Of a stretch of DNA of 64,000 nt, positions 53,736-64,000 are shown one piece after another. A program made the position numbers and the translations under genes. The notes below the pieces were generated by a model that made no database searches, was not told the origin of the DNA, and saw nothing but the letters and a program-made list of their open reading frames with translations. Position 1 is the first letter of the stretch. Each line of letters starts with the position of its first letter. Source of the stretch: Aromatoleum buckelii. Lineage in GTDB: Bacteria; Pseudomonadota; Gammaproteobacteria; Burkholderiales; Rhodocyclaceae. The stretch is taken from the NCBI RefSeq assembly GCF_012910785.2, contig NZ_WTVH02000008.1:1-64000 (forward strand). The letters are read 5' to 3'.

Positions 53736-54185
53736 ATGGCTGAAATCAGCTTGCGGGAACGGGCGATACGCCATCTGGCACGACGCGACCATTCCCGCGC
53801 CGAGCTCGCCCGCAAGCTGGCGCCATACGGCACCGCCGAGGAAATCGACGACGTCCTGAACCGCATGCACGAACTGGAACTGCTCTCCGACCGGCGCTTC
53901 GCCGAAGCCTGGGTGCGTGGCAAGGCCACCCGCTTCGGCACCGCCCGCCTGCGCCACGACCTGGCGCAGCGCGGGGTCGCGCGCGAGACTGTCGATGCGG
54001 CGCTGGCGGCCGAAGGCGGCGGCGACGAGCTCGGCCGCGCCCGCCAGGTCTGGACGGGCAAGTTCGGCATCGCCCCGGCCGATGCCCGTGAATGGGCGAA
54101 GCAGGCGCGCTTCCTGCAGAGCCGGGGATTCGGCGGCGACGTGATCCGCAAGGTACTGAACGAGACGCCCGATGAGTCTGCTTAA
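53736..54185 (+). CDS. recX: RecX, RecA regulator
   Basis: Modulates RecA filaments. 149 residues in three-helix repeats: [40 protein letters not shown] and [20 protein letters not shown]. The start MAEISLRER lies 8 bases after recA. Its end overlaps lptB by 14 bases. Confidence 0.94.
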   Translation: MAEISLRERAIRHLARRDHSRAELARKLAPYGTAEEIDDVLNRMHELELLSDRRFAEAWVRGKATRFGTARLRHDLAQRGVARETVDAALAAEGGGDELGRARQVWTGKFGIAPADAREWAKQARFLQSRGFGGDVIRKVLNETPDESA

Positions 54186-54894
54186 GGTTGCCGGGCTGCA
54201 GAAGCGCTACAAGGCGCGCACGGTCGTCCACGACGTCGGCTTCGAAGTCGGCAGCGGCGAAGTCGTCGGGCTGCTCGGGCCGAACGGCGCCGGCAAGACC
54301 ACCTGTTTCTACATGATCGTCGGGCTGGTGCGGGCGGACGGCGGCGACATCACGCTCGACGAGGCGCTTCTCACGCACCTGCCGATCCACGCCCGCGCGC
54401 GTCTCGGGCTGTCCTACCTGCCGCAGGAGATGAGCGTCTTCCGCAAGCTCACCGTCGCCGAGAACATCCGCGCGGTGCTCGAACTGCAGGCGCTCACCGA
54501 AGAAGAGATCACCGCGCGACTCGAACAACTGCTCGACGAGCTCGGCATCGCGCACCTGCGCGACAACACCGCGATCTCGCTGTCCGGCGGCGAGCGGCGG
54601 CGCTGCGAAATCGCCCGCGCGCTCGCCACCGACCCGCGCCTGATCCTGCTCGACGAGCCGTTCGCCGGCGTCGACCCGATCGCGGTGCTCGACATCCAGA
54701 AGATCATCCGTTTTCTCAAGGACCGCGGTATCGGGGTGCTGATCACCGACCACAACGTGCGCGAGACGCTCGGCATCTGCGACCGCGCCTACATCATCAG
54801 CGAAGGCCGCGTGCTCGCCAGCGGGCGGCCCGGCGAAATCGTCGCCAACGAAAAAGTCCGCCAGGTCTATCTCGGCGAACATTTCCGCCTCTGA
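54172..54894 (+). CDS. lptB: LptB, lipopolysaccharide-export ATPase
   Basis: Cytoplasmic ATPase that with LptFG extracts LPS from the inner membrane. 240 residues. Walker [11 protein letters not shown]-loop region [20 protein letters not shown], signature [20 protein letters not shown], Walker [21 protein letters not shown] and switch His in [10 protein letters not shown]. Followed by rpoN as usual. The customary upstream lptC-lptA pair is replaced here by recX. Confidence 0.96.
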   Translation: MSLLKVAGLQKRYKARTVVHDVGFEVGSGEVVGLLGPNGAGKTTCFYMIVGLVRADGGDITLDEALLTHLPIHARARLGLSYLPQEMSVFRKLTVAENIRAVLELQALTEEEITARLEQLLDELGIAHLRDNTAISLSGGERRRCEIARALATDPRLILLDEPFAGVDPIAVLDIQKIIRFLKDRGIGVLITDHNVRETLGICDRAYIISEGRVLASGRPGEIVANEKVRQVYLGEHFRL

Positions 54895-54915
54895 GCCAGA
54901 TCGAGCCGCCTCACG

Positions 54916-56349
54916 ATGAAGCCGACCCTCCAGCTCAAACTCTCCCAGCACCTCACGCTGACGCCGCAACTGCAGCAGTCGATCAAGCTGCTGCAGCTAT
55001 CGACGCTCGAACTGAACCAGGAACTCGAACGCTTCCTGCTCGAGAACCCGATGCTCGAACGCGAGGACGGCGACGGCAGCGATTTTGCCCCTCCGCCCGC
55101 CACCGCGGCGGCAGCCGGCGGCGAGAGCGAAAATCCTCCCGCCGCGAACGAACAGCACGCCGAAGCGGGACCGGCGAACCTCGACGAAGCCGGTGAATGG
55201 TCGAGCGCCGGAAGCGGCTCGTCGAACCGCGACGACGAGGACGACAGCGACTACCAGGAGTTCCAGGCCGCCGAGACCAGCCTGCGCGATCACCTCGACC
55301 AGCAGGTCAGCCTGTCGCCGCTGTCCGATCGCGACCGCGCGCTGGTGCGCTTCATCATCGAGGCGCTCGACGACGACGGCTATCTGAACCAGTCGCTCGA
55401 AGAGCTGCTGCCGCTGCTGCCGCCGGAACTCGAATACGAGCTCGACGACCTGTCGATCGCGCTGCACCATGTGCAGAACCTCGACCCTGCGGGCGTCGCG
55501 GCGCGCACGCCGCAGGAATGCCTCAGCCTGCAGCTGCGCGCGATGCGGCCGAGCCCGACGCGCGAGCTCGCGCTGAAGATCGTCGACCATCACCTCGAAC
55601 TGCTCGCCGAACGCAATTTCGTCCGCCTCAAGCGCCTTCTCGCCTGCGACGACGATGCGCTGCGCTGCGCACACCTGTTGATCTGCAGTCTCGACCCGCA
55701 CCCGGGCTCGCAGCATTCGGTGCAGGAAACGCGCTACATCATGCCCGACGTCGTCGTGCGCAAGCAGCGCGGGCGCTGGGTCGTCACGCTGAACCCCGAA
55801 GCGATGCCGAAACTGCGCATCAACTCGCTATACGCGAACATCCTGCAGCAGAACCGCGGCTCCGGCGGGGCCTTGACGAGCCAGTTGCAGGAAGCGCGCT
55901 GGCTGATCAAGAACGTGCAGCAGCGTTTCGACACGATCCTGCGTGTCTCCCAGGCGATCGTTGACCAGCAGCGGCAGTTCTTCGATTATGGCGAGGTCGC
56001 GATGCGCCCGCTGACGCTGCGGGAAATCGCGGACCAGCTGGAACTGCACGAATCCACCGTGTCGCGGGTCACGACACAGAAATTCATGGCCACCCCGCGG
56101 GGCGTGTTCGAACTCAAGTATTTTTTCGGCAGTCACGTCGCCACCGATACCGGTGGAGCGGCATCCTCAACGGCGATTCGCGCGCTGATCCGCCAGTTGG
56201 TCGAAGCCGAAGACAGAAAGAAACCTCTGTCCGACGCAAAGATTGCCGAATTGTTGGGCCAGCAGGGTATCGTGGTGGCGCGGCGCACCATTGCAAAATA
56301 CCGCGAATCACTCAATATCCCGCCGGTCAGCCTGCGCAAGACGATCTGA
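54916..56349 (+). CDS. rpoN: RpoN, RNA polymerase sigma-54 factor
   Basis: 477 residues. Region I (LKLSQHLTLTPQLQQSIKLL QLSTLELNQELERFL), an acidic Ser/Glu/Asp-rich region II at about 50-125, the core-binding region III and the C-terminal DNA-binding part with the RpoN box ARRTIAKYRE. Works with AAA+ activators at -24/-12 promoters. Heads the rpoN-hpf-ptsN-hprK group. Confidence 0.97.
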   Translation: MKPTLQLKLSQHLTLTPQLQQSIKLLQLSTLELNQELERFLLENPMLEREDGDGSDFAPPPATAAAAGGESENPPAANEQHAEAGPANLDEAGEWSSAGSGSSNRDDEDDSDYQEFQAAETSLRDHLDQQVSLSPLSDRDRALVRFIIEALDDDGYLNQSLEELLPLLPPELEYELDDLSIALHHVQNLDPAGVAARTPQECLSLQLRAMRPSPTRELALKIVDHHLELLAERNFVRLKRLLACDDDALRCAHLLICSLDPHPGSQHSVQETRYIMPDVVVRKQRGRWVVTLNPEAMPKLRINSLYANILQQNRGSGGALTSQLQEARWLIKNVQQRFDTILRVSQAIVDQQRQFFDYGEVAMRPLTLREIADQLELHESTVSRVTTQKFMATPRGVFELKYFFGSHVATDTGGAASSTAIRALIRQLVEAEDRKKPLSDAKIAELLGQQGIVVARRTIAKYRESLNIPPVSLRKTI

Positions 56350-56363
56350 AAAGAGGAACGATC

Positions 56364-56687
56364 ATGAATCTCAACATCACCGGACATCACGTCGAAGTCA
56401 GCCCCGCGATCCGCGAATATGTCACGAACAAGCTCGACCGCGTGATCCGCCATTTCGACAACGTGACGAGCGTCGGCGTGATTCTGTCGGTGGAGAAGCT
56501 CAAGCAGAAGGCGGAAGTAACCCTGCACGTGCGCGGCAAGGACATCTACGTCGAGAGCGACGACGTCGACCTGTATGCGGCGATCGACGCGATGGTCGAC
56601 AAGCTCGACCGGCAGGTCATGAAGTACAAGCAGAAAGCGTTCGACCACAACCACGACGCGCTGAAGCATCAAAGCACGGAACTCTGA
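56364..56687 (+). CDS. hpf: Ribosome hibernation-promoting factor (HPF, short form)
   Basis: 107 residues, the short HPF/YfiA class that promotes 100S ribosome dimers in stationary phase. Marks: LNITGHHVEVSPAIREYVTN KLDRVIRHFDNV and the C-terminal DLYAAIDAMVDKLDRQVMKY. AGAGGA precedes the start. 14 bases after rpoN. Confidence 0.95.
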   Translation: MNLNITGHHVEVSPAIREYVTNKLDRVIRHFDNVTSVGVILSVEKLKQKAEVTLHVRGKDIYVESDDVDLYAAIDAMVDKLDRQVMKYKQKAFDHNHDALKHQSTEL

Positions 56688-56722
56688 TCGAGTCCCTCTC
56701 TCTTCCCGCTCCAGGGTGTGTC

Positions 56723-56728
56723 TATAAT
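56723..56728 (+). promoter_or_regulatory. Possible -10 element before ptsN
   Basis: A perfect TATAAT 82 bases before the ptsN start, within the 122-base hpf-ptsN gap. The -35 position holds only a poor match. Confidence 0.35.
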
Positions 56729-56809
56729 TCGTGGGCATCCGTCCCACGCCTGCGACACTCCCCACGACTTTTCCCGCGCGCGCGGCACCCCTGCGGCGCC
56801 GCGCGCGTC

Positions 56810-57304
56810 ATGAGCAGCATGAGCCTCATTGCCGAACTCCTGCCACCTTCAAACGTGGTCATCGACCTCGACGCGAGCAGCAAGAAGCGCGTCTTTGAAC
56901 AGGCTGGCCTGCTGTTCGAGAACAACCACGGCATCGCCCGCAGCGTGGTATTCGACAGCCTGTTTTCACGCGAACGCCTCGGTTCGACCGGGCTCGGCCA
57001 GGGGATCGCGATTCCCCACGGCCGCATCAAGGGCCTGAAGGACGCGGCGGGCGCGTTTCTGCGTCTCGCAACGCCGGTGCAGTTCGATGCGCCGGACGGG
57101 CGGCCAGTCAATATGCTGTTCGTGCTGCTGGTGCCGGAGCAGGCGAACGAGCGCCACCTGCAGTTGCTCTCCGAACTCGCGCAGATGTTCAGCGACCGCG
57201 ATTTCCGCGAGCGCCTGCTCAATGCGCCCGATGCCGCCACGATCCACTCCCTGTTCGCCTCCTGGGGGCCCCATGCGACAGACGAACGTCGCGCTGCTGT
57301 ATGA
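56810..57304 (+). CDS. ptsN: PtsN, nitrogen-PTS EIIA protein
   Basis: Regulatory phosphoacceptor of the nitrogen PTS. 164 residues from ATG 56810 (56819 also possible). The active His lies in GIAIPHGRIKGL. Other marks are VFEQAGLLFENNHGI and NMLFVLLVPEQANERHLQLL SELAQMFSD. It overlaps hprK by 32 bases. Confidence 0.93.
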   Translation: MSSMSLIAELLPPSNVVIDLDASSKKRVFEQAGLLFENNHGIARSVVFDSLFSRERLGSTGLGQGIAIPHGRIKGLKDAAGAFLRLATPVQFDAPDGRPVNMLFVLLVPEQANERHLQLLSELAQMFSDRDFRERLLNAPDAATIHSLFASWGPHATDERRAAV

Positions 57305-58214
57305 AGCCCAGCGCGAGAGACTGGCGCTGACGCACGTCAGCGGACAGCTCGACCGCACGATCTCGGTCACCGAAGACCGCATCTGGCCGGCAGACCTGAT
57401 CGGGCACCTGAACCTGGTCCACCCCGCCCGGCTGCAGGTCCTCGGGGCCGCGGAGCTGGCCTGGGCGCAGCGTCAGTCGCGCGAAAAAGTCGGTCATCAT
57501 GTCACCGAGATCATCAACGCCCGCCCACCGGCGATCATCGTCGCCGACAAATGTGAAATCCCCCCGATCCTGCGCACGATCTGCGAGAACGCCGACATCG
57601 CGCTGTTCACCACGCCTCATCCGGCCGCCAGCGTCATCGACCAGCTCCGCCTGTACCTGTCGCGCGAGCTCGCCGAGAAAATCTCGCTGCACGGCGTGTT
57701 CATGGATGTGCTCGGACTGGGCGTGTTCATCACCGGCAATTCCGGCGCCGGGAAGTCCGAACTCGCGCTGGAGCTGATCTCGCGCGGGCACGGCCTGGTC
57801 GCCGACGACATCGTCGAATTCTCGCGCATCGCGCCGACCGTGCTCGAAGGCCGCTGTCCCGAAATGCTGAAGGATTTCATCGAGGTGCGCGGCCTGGGCA
57901 TCCTCAATATCCGCACCATCTTCGGCGAGACCGCGTGCCGCCGGAAAATGCGCCTGCGCCTCGTGGTCCATCTCGAGCGGCGCCTGCCCGGCCAGACCGA
58001 TCCTTCCCGGCTGCCGATGCACCGCGAAACCCAGGAGGTGCTCGGCGTGCCGATCATCCGCGCGATCCTGCCGGTCGCGGCCGGACGCAACATCGCGGTG
58101 CTGCTCGAGGCGGCCGTGCGCTCGACGATCCTGCAGCTGCGCGGGATCGATTCGACGCAGGAGTTCATCGACCGGCAGCAACGCATGCTCGAAGGCGAGC
58201 CGGACCGGAACTGA
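57273..58214 (+). CDS. hprK: HprK, HPr kinase/phosphorylase
   Basis: Phosphorylates and dephosphorylates HPr on serine. 313 residues from ATG 57273, the usual size. Walker A GNSGAGKSELALELISRGH, His138-type segment, and the HprK signature EMLKDFIEVRGLGILNIRTI FGETACR. The next stages of the PTS pathway (HPr, EI) are not in the window. Confidence 0.96.
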   Translation: MRQTNVALLYEAQRERLALTHVSGQLDRTISVTEDRIWPADLIGHLNLVHPARLQVLGAAELAWAQRQSREKVGHHVTEIINARPPAIIVADKCEIPPILRTICENADIALFTTPHPAASVIDQLRLYLSRELAEKISLHGVFMDVLGLGVFITGNSGAGKSELALELISRGHGLVADDIVEFSRIAPTVLEGRCPEMLKDFIEVRGLGILNIRTIFGETACRRKMRLRLVVHLERRLPGQTDPSRLPMHRETQEVLGVPIIRAILPVAAGRNIAVLLEAAVRSTILQLRGIDSTQEFIDRQQRMLEGEPDRN

Positions 58215-58298
58215 TCCCGCTGGACTGATCCCGCTTGCCGCCGTGCCGCACCGGCTGCTACGCTCGTTGCCTTTGCTTCTCCCGCTCAGGGACCGTCG

Positions 58299-59819
<1,521 letters not shown>

Positions 59820-59829
59820 AACCCGCGCT

Positions 59830-60435
59830 TCAGGCAGCGTGCGGCTGGGCCGGGAAAGCTCCTGCTTCGGTCACGATCCACTGCATCGGGCGGTCATGGG
59901 GCTGCGGATACACCGTTTCGGCCCGCCCCAGCTCGAAACCGACGCCGACCGCGACCGTGTCGATCAACGCAAGCGTGCGATCGAAATAGCCGCCGCCGTA
60001 GCCGAGCCGGTAGCCGGCGGGGTCGAACGCGTTGCACGGCACCAGCACCGCGTCTGGTACGAGCGCCTCGCCGTCGGGGGGATGCGGGATGCCGTGGCGA
60101 TCGAAGACCATTTCCATGCCCGGCGTCCACCTGCGGAACACCAGCGGCGTGGCCTTTGCCAGCACCACCGGCAGCGCCGCGACGCGCGAGGGTCCGCCGG
60201 CGAGCCAGCGGCACATCCATGCGCGCAGATCGGGCTCGGCACGGTACGGCCAGCAGAACGCCAGCACTCGCGGAGCAAGTCGCCCGACCAGCCCGTCCAG
60301 ATGCGCTTCGAGCTGCTCCGTGAGGGTCGCACGGTGCTCGTCCGGCAGCACCAGCCGCTCGGCGCAGGCGCGCTCGCGCAGCACCCGCCGGATGCGGTCC
60401 GCGTCGTCGTCGGCAGGGGAAACGGGGGTCGTCAC
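59830..60435 (-). CDS. 5-formyltetrahydrofolate cyclo-ligase
   Basis: Converts 5-formyl-THF to 5,10-methenyl-THF with ATP. 201 residues from GTG 60435, just inside the divergent slt upstream region; the open frame continues to 60786 without protein character. Marks: FCWPYRAEPDLRAWM, VPCNAFDPAGYRLGYGGGYF DRTLA. Convergent with ilvA, 10 bases between stops. Confidence 0.9.
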   Translation of the reverse strand: MTTPVSPADDDADRIRRVLRERACAERLVLPDEHRATLTEQLEAHLDGLVGRLAPRVLAFCWPYRAEPDLRAWMCRWLAGGPSRVAALPVVLAKATPLVFRRWTPGMEMVFDRHGIPHPPDGEALVPDAVLVPCNAFDPAGYRLGYGGGYFDRTLALIDTVAVGVGFELGRAETVYPQPHDRPMQWIVTEAGAFPAQPHAA

Positions 60436-60475
60436 TGTGCTAAGGTGAATCGAATCAAAAACAGGATGGTAAGGG

Positions 60476-62410
60476 ATGATCAAGGGATTGTGGGCGGGCG
60501 TGGCCGTGGCGTTGGCGGCGCTGAGCGCGGGGGTGCACGGCGACCCGGGGGATGAACGGATCCTGGCGGCGCGGGAGGCGCTGCGCACCGGCGACCGGGA
60601 CGCGCTGGAGCAGCTCGATACGCAACGCGCGTCGCACTCGCTCGACTCGTACGTCAAGTACTGGCTGCTGTCGAACAAGCTTGCGCGCCCCGACCCGGCG
60701 CCGATCATCGAGTTGACCGAGTTCCTGCTGCAGGATCCCGACAGCCTGCTTGCCGAACGCCTGCGCGCCGACTGGCTGCGCCGCACGGTGCGCGACGAGG
60801 ACTGGCCGGGATTCCTGCGCCTGTACGCCGACCTGCGGGAACCGGACGCCGAGCTGCGCTGCCATTACCGCACTGCCCGGCTCAACCTCGGCGACCCCGC
60901 AGTGCTGGCCGAGACTCGCGCCCAGTGGATGGAACTGACCGACAGCCACATCGCCTGCGAGCCGGTGCTGCGCGCGCTCGCAACCGGCGGCGCGGTCGGC
61001 GCGGACGAGCTGTGGTGGCGATTCCGCCGGCAGATCGAGAACCGCAGCTTCACCGCGGCGCGCAGCACGCTCGCCTGGCTCGCGGCCGGCGAAATGCCGA
61101 AGCTGGCCAGTTTCGACCACGCGGTGAAGTCCCCCGAAGCGTACCTCGACCGCCTGCCGGCGAACTTCGCCGCGACGCGGCCCGGCCGCGAGCTCGCCTT
61201 GACGGCGCTGATCAGCCTCGCGCGCAAGGACGACCCGCGCGCCGCGCAGGTCCGCCTCCAGCGCATCAGCGACCGGCTCGATCACGACGAACGAGCCTAC
61301 GCCCATGCAATCCTCGGCCATTACGGCGCGCTCGCGCGCCTGCCGCAGGCCTCCGAGTGGTATCGCGCCGCCGGCGACGTGGCGATGAGCAGCGAGCAGC
61401 GTGCGTGGCGGGTGCGCGCAGCGCTGCGAGTCGAGGACTGGCGCATGGTGGAATCCTCGATCGAGGCGCTGCCGGCGGCCGAGCAGGCCAGCGCGGAGTG
61501 GATCTACTGGCTGGGCCGCGCACGGGCAGCACTCGGGCGCGCGGACGAGGCTGCGGCGCTCTACCGGCGCATCGCCGGCGAACCGCATTTTTACGGCCTG
61601 CTCGCGGCCGAAGAAGGCGGCGAGCTTTTTTCCGCGCCCACCGTCAACGGTGTGGTGTCGGCGGGCGACACCGCGCGGGCTGCGGCCGATCCCGGCCTGC
61701 AGCGCGCCCTCGCGCTGTACCGGCTCGACCTGCGCACCGAAGCGGCGCGCGAATGGAACTGGGCCCTGCGCGGCCAGGATGAAGGCTTCCTCGTCGCCGC
61801 CGCACGCCTCGCGCTCAGCCACGAGATCTTCGACCGCGCGATCAACACCGCCGAACGCACCGATGCGCGCGCCAACTTCGACCTGCGCTATATCACGCCG
61901 TATCGTCCGCTGATCGAGCCGCAGGTGCGCGAGCGCGGGCTCGACATGGGCTGGGTATACGGGCTGATGCGCCAGGAAAGCCGCTTCATCGCGCCAGCGC
62001 GCTCGAGTTCCGGGGCGCAGGGGCTGATGCAGGTGATGCCCGCGACCGGCAAATGGGTCGCGGGCAAGATCGGCCTGCCGGACTACCACGCCGGCATGCT
62101 CACCGACCCCAACACCAACGTCCTGCTGGGCACGAGCTACATGCGGCTGATCCTCGACGGACTCGACAATCATCCGGTGCTCGCATCGGCCGGCTACAAT
62201 GCAGGGCCGAGCCGGGCCCGACGCTGGCGCGACCAGCGCTCGCTCGAAGGCGCGATCTATGCCGAAACGATTCCTTTCGACGAGACGCGCGACTATGTCA
62301 AGAAGGTGATGTCCAACGCGGTCATTTATGCGGCGATGCTCGAAGGCCGACCCCAGTCGCTGAAGCAGCGGCTCGGCACGATCGCTCCCCGACCCGCCGA
62401 GGACCAGTGA
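60476..62410 (+). CDS. slt: Soluble lytic murein transglycosylase (Slt70-like)
   Basis: Periplasmic enzyme cleaving peptidoglycan with formation of 1,6-anhydro-MurNAc. 644 residues with a signal peptide (GLWAGVAVALAALSAGVHG). A superhelical alpha-domain fills about 25-470. The C-terminal goose-lysozyme-like domain carries the catalytic Glu in LMRQESRFIAPARSSSGAQG LMQVMPATG, then NVLLGTSYMRLILD and AGYNAGPSRARRWRD. Confidence 0.94.
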   Translation: MIKGLWAGVAVALAALSAGVHGDPGDERILAAREALRTGDRDALEQLDTQRASHSLDSYVKYWLLSNKLARPDPAPIIELTEFLLQDPDSLLAERLRADWLRRTVRDEDWPGFLRLYADLREPDAELRCHYRTARLNLGDPAVLAETRAQWMELTDSHIACEPVLRALATGGAVGADELWWRFRRQIENRSFTAARSTLAWLAAGEMPKLASFDHAVKSPEAYLDRLPANFAATRPGRELALTALISLARKDDPRAAQVRLQRISDRLDHDERAYAHAILGHYGALARLPQASEWYRAAGDVAMSSEQRAWRVRAALRVEDWRMVESSIEALPAAEQASAEWIYWLGRARAALGRADEAAALYRRIAGEPHFYGLLAAEEGGELFSAPTVNGVVSAGDTARAAADPGLQRALALYRLDLRTEAAREWNWALRGQDEGFLVAAARLALSHEIFDRAINTAERTDARANFDLRYITPYRPLIEPQVRERGLDMGWVYGLMRQESRFIAPARSSSGAQGLMQVMPATGKWVAGKIGLPDYHAGMLTDPNTNVLLGTSYMRLILDGLDNHPVLASAGYNAGPSRARRWRDQRSLEGAIYAETIPFDETRDYVKKVMSNAVIYAAMLEGRPQSLKQRLGTIAPRPAEDQ

Positions 62411-62444
62411 CCCATCGCATCGTTGCCTGCACGGGAGCCTCACC

Positions 62445-63410
62445 ATGAAAATCGAACGCGTCGTGCTCATCGGCGGCTCCGGCTTCGTCGGCAGCGCCGT
62501 TGCCAACCGGCTTGTCGGAGCCGCTGTCGAGGTCGTCGTTCCGACTCGCCGCGCGAGCCGCGCGCGGGATCTGCTGCTGCTGCCGACCGTCGAAGTCGTC
62601 GAGGCGGATGTGCATGATCCGGCGACGCTCGCCCACCTCGTCAGCGGCGTCGATGCGGTCATCAACCTCGTCGGGATCCTGCATTCCCGGTCGGGCTCCC
62701 CGTACGGCCGGGATTTCGCGCGCGCCCATGTCGAGTTGCCACAAAAAATCGTCGCGGCGTGCCAGGCCGCGCGAGTTCCCCATCTCGTGCATGTGAGCGC
62801 GCTCGGCGCCTCGCCGGACGGTCCGTCCGAATACCTGCGCTCGAAAGCCGCCGGCGAAGCGGCAGTGCGCGCCGGCGGTAACGCCCCCGCGTGGACCGTG
62901 CTGCGTCCGGCAGTAATGTTCGGCCGCGGCGACCACTTCACGAACCTCTTCGCCAAGCTGGCGAGGCGATTTCCGGTTTTGCCGCTGGCCGGCGCGCGCG
63001 CGCGATTCCAGCCCGTGTACGTCGAAGACGTCGCTGCGGTCATCTGCCACTGCCTGCGCGAGTCGGCTGCCGCCGGCGAAATGTTCGAACTCGCCGGGCC
63101 GCGCGTCTATACGCTGCGCGAGCTGGTCGAATACATCAGCGATCTGGCCGGCGCACCGCGCCCGATCCTCCCGCTGCCGAACGGGCTCGCGATGATGCAG
63201 GCGGCGCTGATGGAATGGCTGCCGAACCCGATAATGAGCCGCGACAACCTGCGCTCGATGCGCGTCGACAACGTCGCGAGCGGCGCGCCGCTGCCGTTCG
63301 GCATGACACCGACGCCGCTGGAGGCCGTCGCACCGTCATATATCGGCGACAGGTCGCAGCGCGCCCGCTACTATTCGATGCGTAGCCACTCCGGCCGACC
63401 CCACGGCTGA
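62445..63410 (+). CDS. NDUFA9-like NAD(P)-binding atypical SDR protein
   Basis: 321 residues. N-terminal Rossmann motif LIGGSGFVGSAVANRL, DVHDPATLAHLVSGVDAVIN, HVSALGASPDGPSEYLRSKA and FGRGDHFTNLFAKLARRFPV. Matches the complex-I NDUFA9 subfamily of atypical SDRs, which in bacteria are not complex I subunits and have no settled substrate. A ribosome site GGGAG precedes the start. Confidence 0.88.
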   Translation: MKIERVVLIGGSGFVGSAVANRLVGAAVEVVVPTRRASRARDLLLLPTVEVVEADVHDPATLAHLVSGVDAVINLVGILHSRSGSPYGRDFARAHVELPQKIVAACQAARVPHLVHVSALGASPDGPSEYLRSKAAGEAAVRAGGNAPAWTVLRPAVMFGRGDHFTNLFAKLARRFPVLPLAGARARFQPVYVEDVAAVICHCLRESAAAGEMFELAGPRVYTLRELVEYISDLAGAPRPILPLPNGLAMMQAALMEWLPNPIMSRDNLRSMRVDNVASGAPLPFGMTPTPLEAVAPSYIGDRSQRARYYSMRSHSGRPHG

Positions 63411-63448
63411 ACGGCCGGACGATTTTCCACCCGACGGAGACTTCGCGC

Positions 63449-64000
63449 ATGAAACTGATCATCGGCAACAAGAACTACTCGTCCTGGTCGTTGCGTGCGT
63501 GGCTCGCGGCGAAGGCCAGCGGGCAGCAGTTCGAGGAGATCCGCATCGCGCTGTTCATCCCCGGCAGCCGCGAACGCATCCTGTCGCATTCGCCGTCCGG
63601 TAAAGTGCCGTGCCTGATCGACCACGGCCTGGCGATCTGGGATTCGCTCGCGATCTGCGAATACCTCGCCGAAAAGGCGCCGGGGCTGTGGCCGGCCGAC
63701 ACGGCGGCGCGCGCGATCGCCCGGGCAGTCAGCGCCGAGATGCATTCCGGCTTCACCGACCTGCGCCAGCACATGACGATGAACATCCGCAAGGACTACA
63801 CCGGCCAGGGACACAACGCGGCGGTCGATGCGAACATCGCGCGCATCGAGGCGATCTGGAACGACTGCCGCGAGCGTTTCGGCACGCGCGCGAACCCCGC
63901 CGGGCCGTACCTGTTCGGCGCGTTCTCCGCAGCCGATGCGATGTACGCGCCGGTCTGCTTCCGCTTCAAGACCTACGGCGTGCGACCCGCCGCGGCCGCG
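63449..64000 (+). CDS. Glutathione S-transferase family protein (3' end missing)
   Basis: 184 codons are visible and the frame is still open at the window end. The thioredoxin-like N-terminal domain reads MKLIIGNKNYSSWSLRAWLA (catalytic-type Ser/Tyr region), SGKVPCLIDHGLAIWDSLAI CEYLAEKAPG, followed by the helical domain (AVSAEMHSGFTDLRQHMTMN). The ribosome site CGGAGA precedes the ATG. Close to YfcF-like GSTs. Confidence 0.9.
   Translation, partial: MKLIIGNKNYSSWSLRAWLAAKASGQQFEEIRIALFIPGSRERILSHSPSGKVPCLIDHGLAIWDSLAICEYLAEKAPGLWPADTAARAIARAVSAEMHSGFTDLRQHMTMNIRKDYTGQGHNAAVDANIARIEAIWNDCRERFGTRANPAGPYLFGAFSAADAMYAPVCFRFKTYGVRPAAAA

Overview
This is a high-GC window, about 64 kb long, from a betaproteobacterium, most likely Rhodocyclales of the Azoarcus/Aromatoleum/Thauera type. 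That assignment rests on recognised gene content (recA-recX-lptB-rpoN-hpf-ptsN-hprK, tol-pal followed by queE-queC, a PEP-CTERM protein, a Liv-type transporter next to an acyl-CoA synthetase) and is an inference, not a database result.

Region 1 (1-5265) is core. It holds the 3' part of tolA, then tolB-pal-cpoB, queE-queC, and two tandem lysine tRNAs (anticodons TTT and CTT) with a clear sigma-70 promoter and a strong intrinsic terminator.

Region 2 (5266-30441) looks accessory. The 3' end of the second tRNA-Lys plus its terminator recurs as an imperfect 64-base direct repeat at 8691-8754, enclosing one 955-residue sensor protein (REC-PAS-histidine kinase-REC-degenerate GGDEF-hemerythrin). The terminator part recurs a third time at 30400-30441. 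Between the second and third copies lie rtcB, a VOC protein and a long same-strand run of redox, transport and stress genes. These include a FAD/Fe-S dehydrogenase, an orphan sensory-rhodopsin-transducer-like protein, an SPW/VKOR membrane protein, an ion channel, a caa3-like oxidase (subunit II with cytochrome c, fused subunits I+III, two more c-type cytochromes), a CAP protein, an AI-2E family permease, an erythromycin-esterase-like hydrolase, a glycosyltransferase and a glycogen-debranching-like enzyme. Four genes in this run (TPP enzyme, enolase-superfamily enzyme, Na/Ca-exchanger-like protein, class V aminotransferase) keep their N- and C-terminal ends but have lost their middles in frame. 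This is the most striking pattern in the window.

Region 3 (30519-43479) holds two tiny genes (one a DnaJ-like zinc-finger miniprotein), a response regulator with a hybrid kinase, an acyl-CoA synthetase (TTG start), a complete livGFKHM transporter and a divergent class A penicillin-binding protein.

Region 4 (43555-64000) holds a PEP-CTERM protein, a FecR/glutamine-rich repeat protein, a PACE-type efflux protein, murB, a zinc-ribbon membrane protein followed by a TAXI binding protein (both end in the same Cys...Gly-Leu-Cys motif), then thiL-pgpA-pncC-recA-recX-lptB-rpoN-hpf-ptsN-hprK, ilvA, 5-formyl-THF cyclo-ligase, a Slt-type lytic transglycosylase, an NDUFA9-like protein and a partial glutathione S-transferase cut by the window end.
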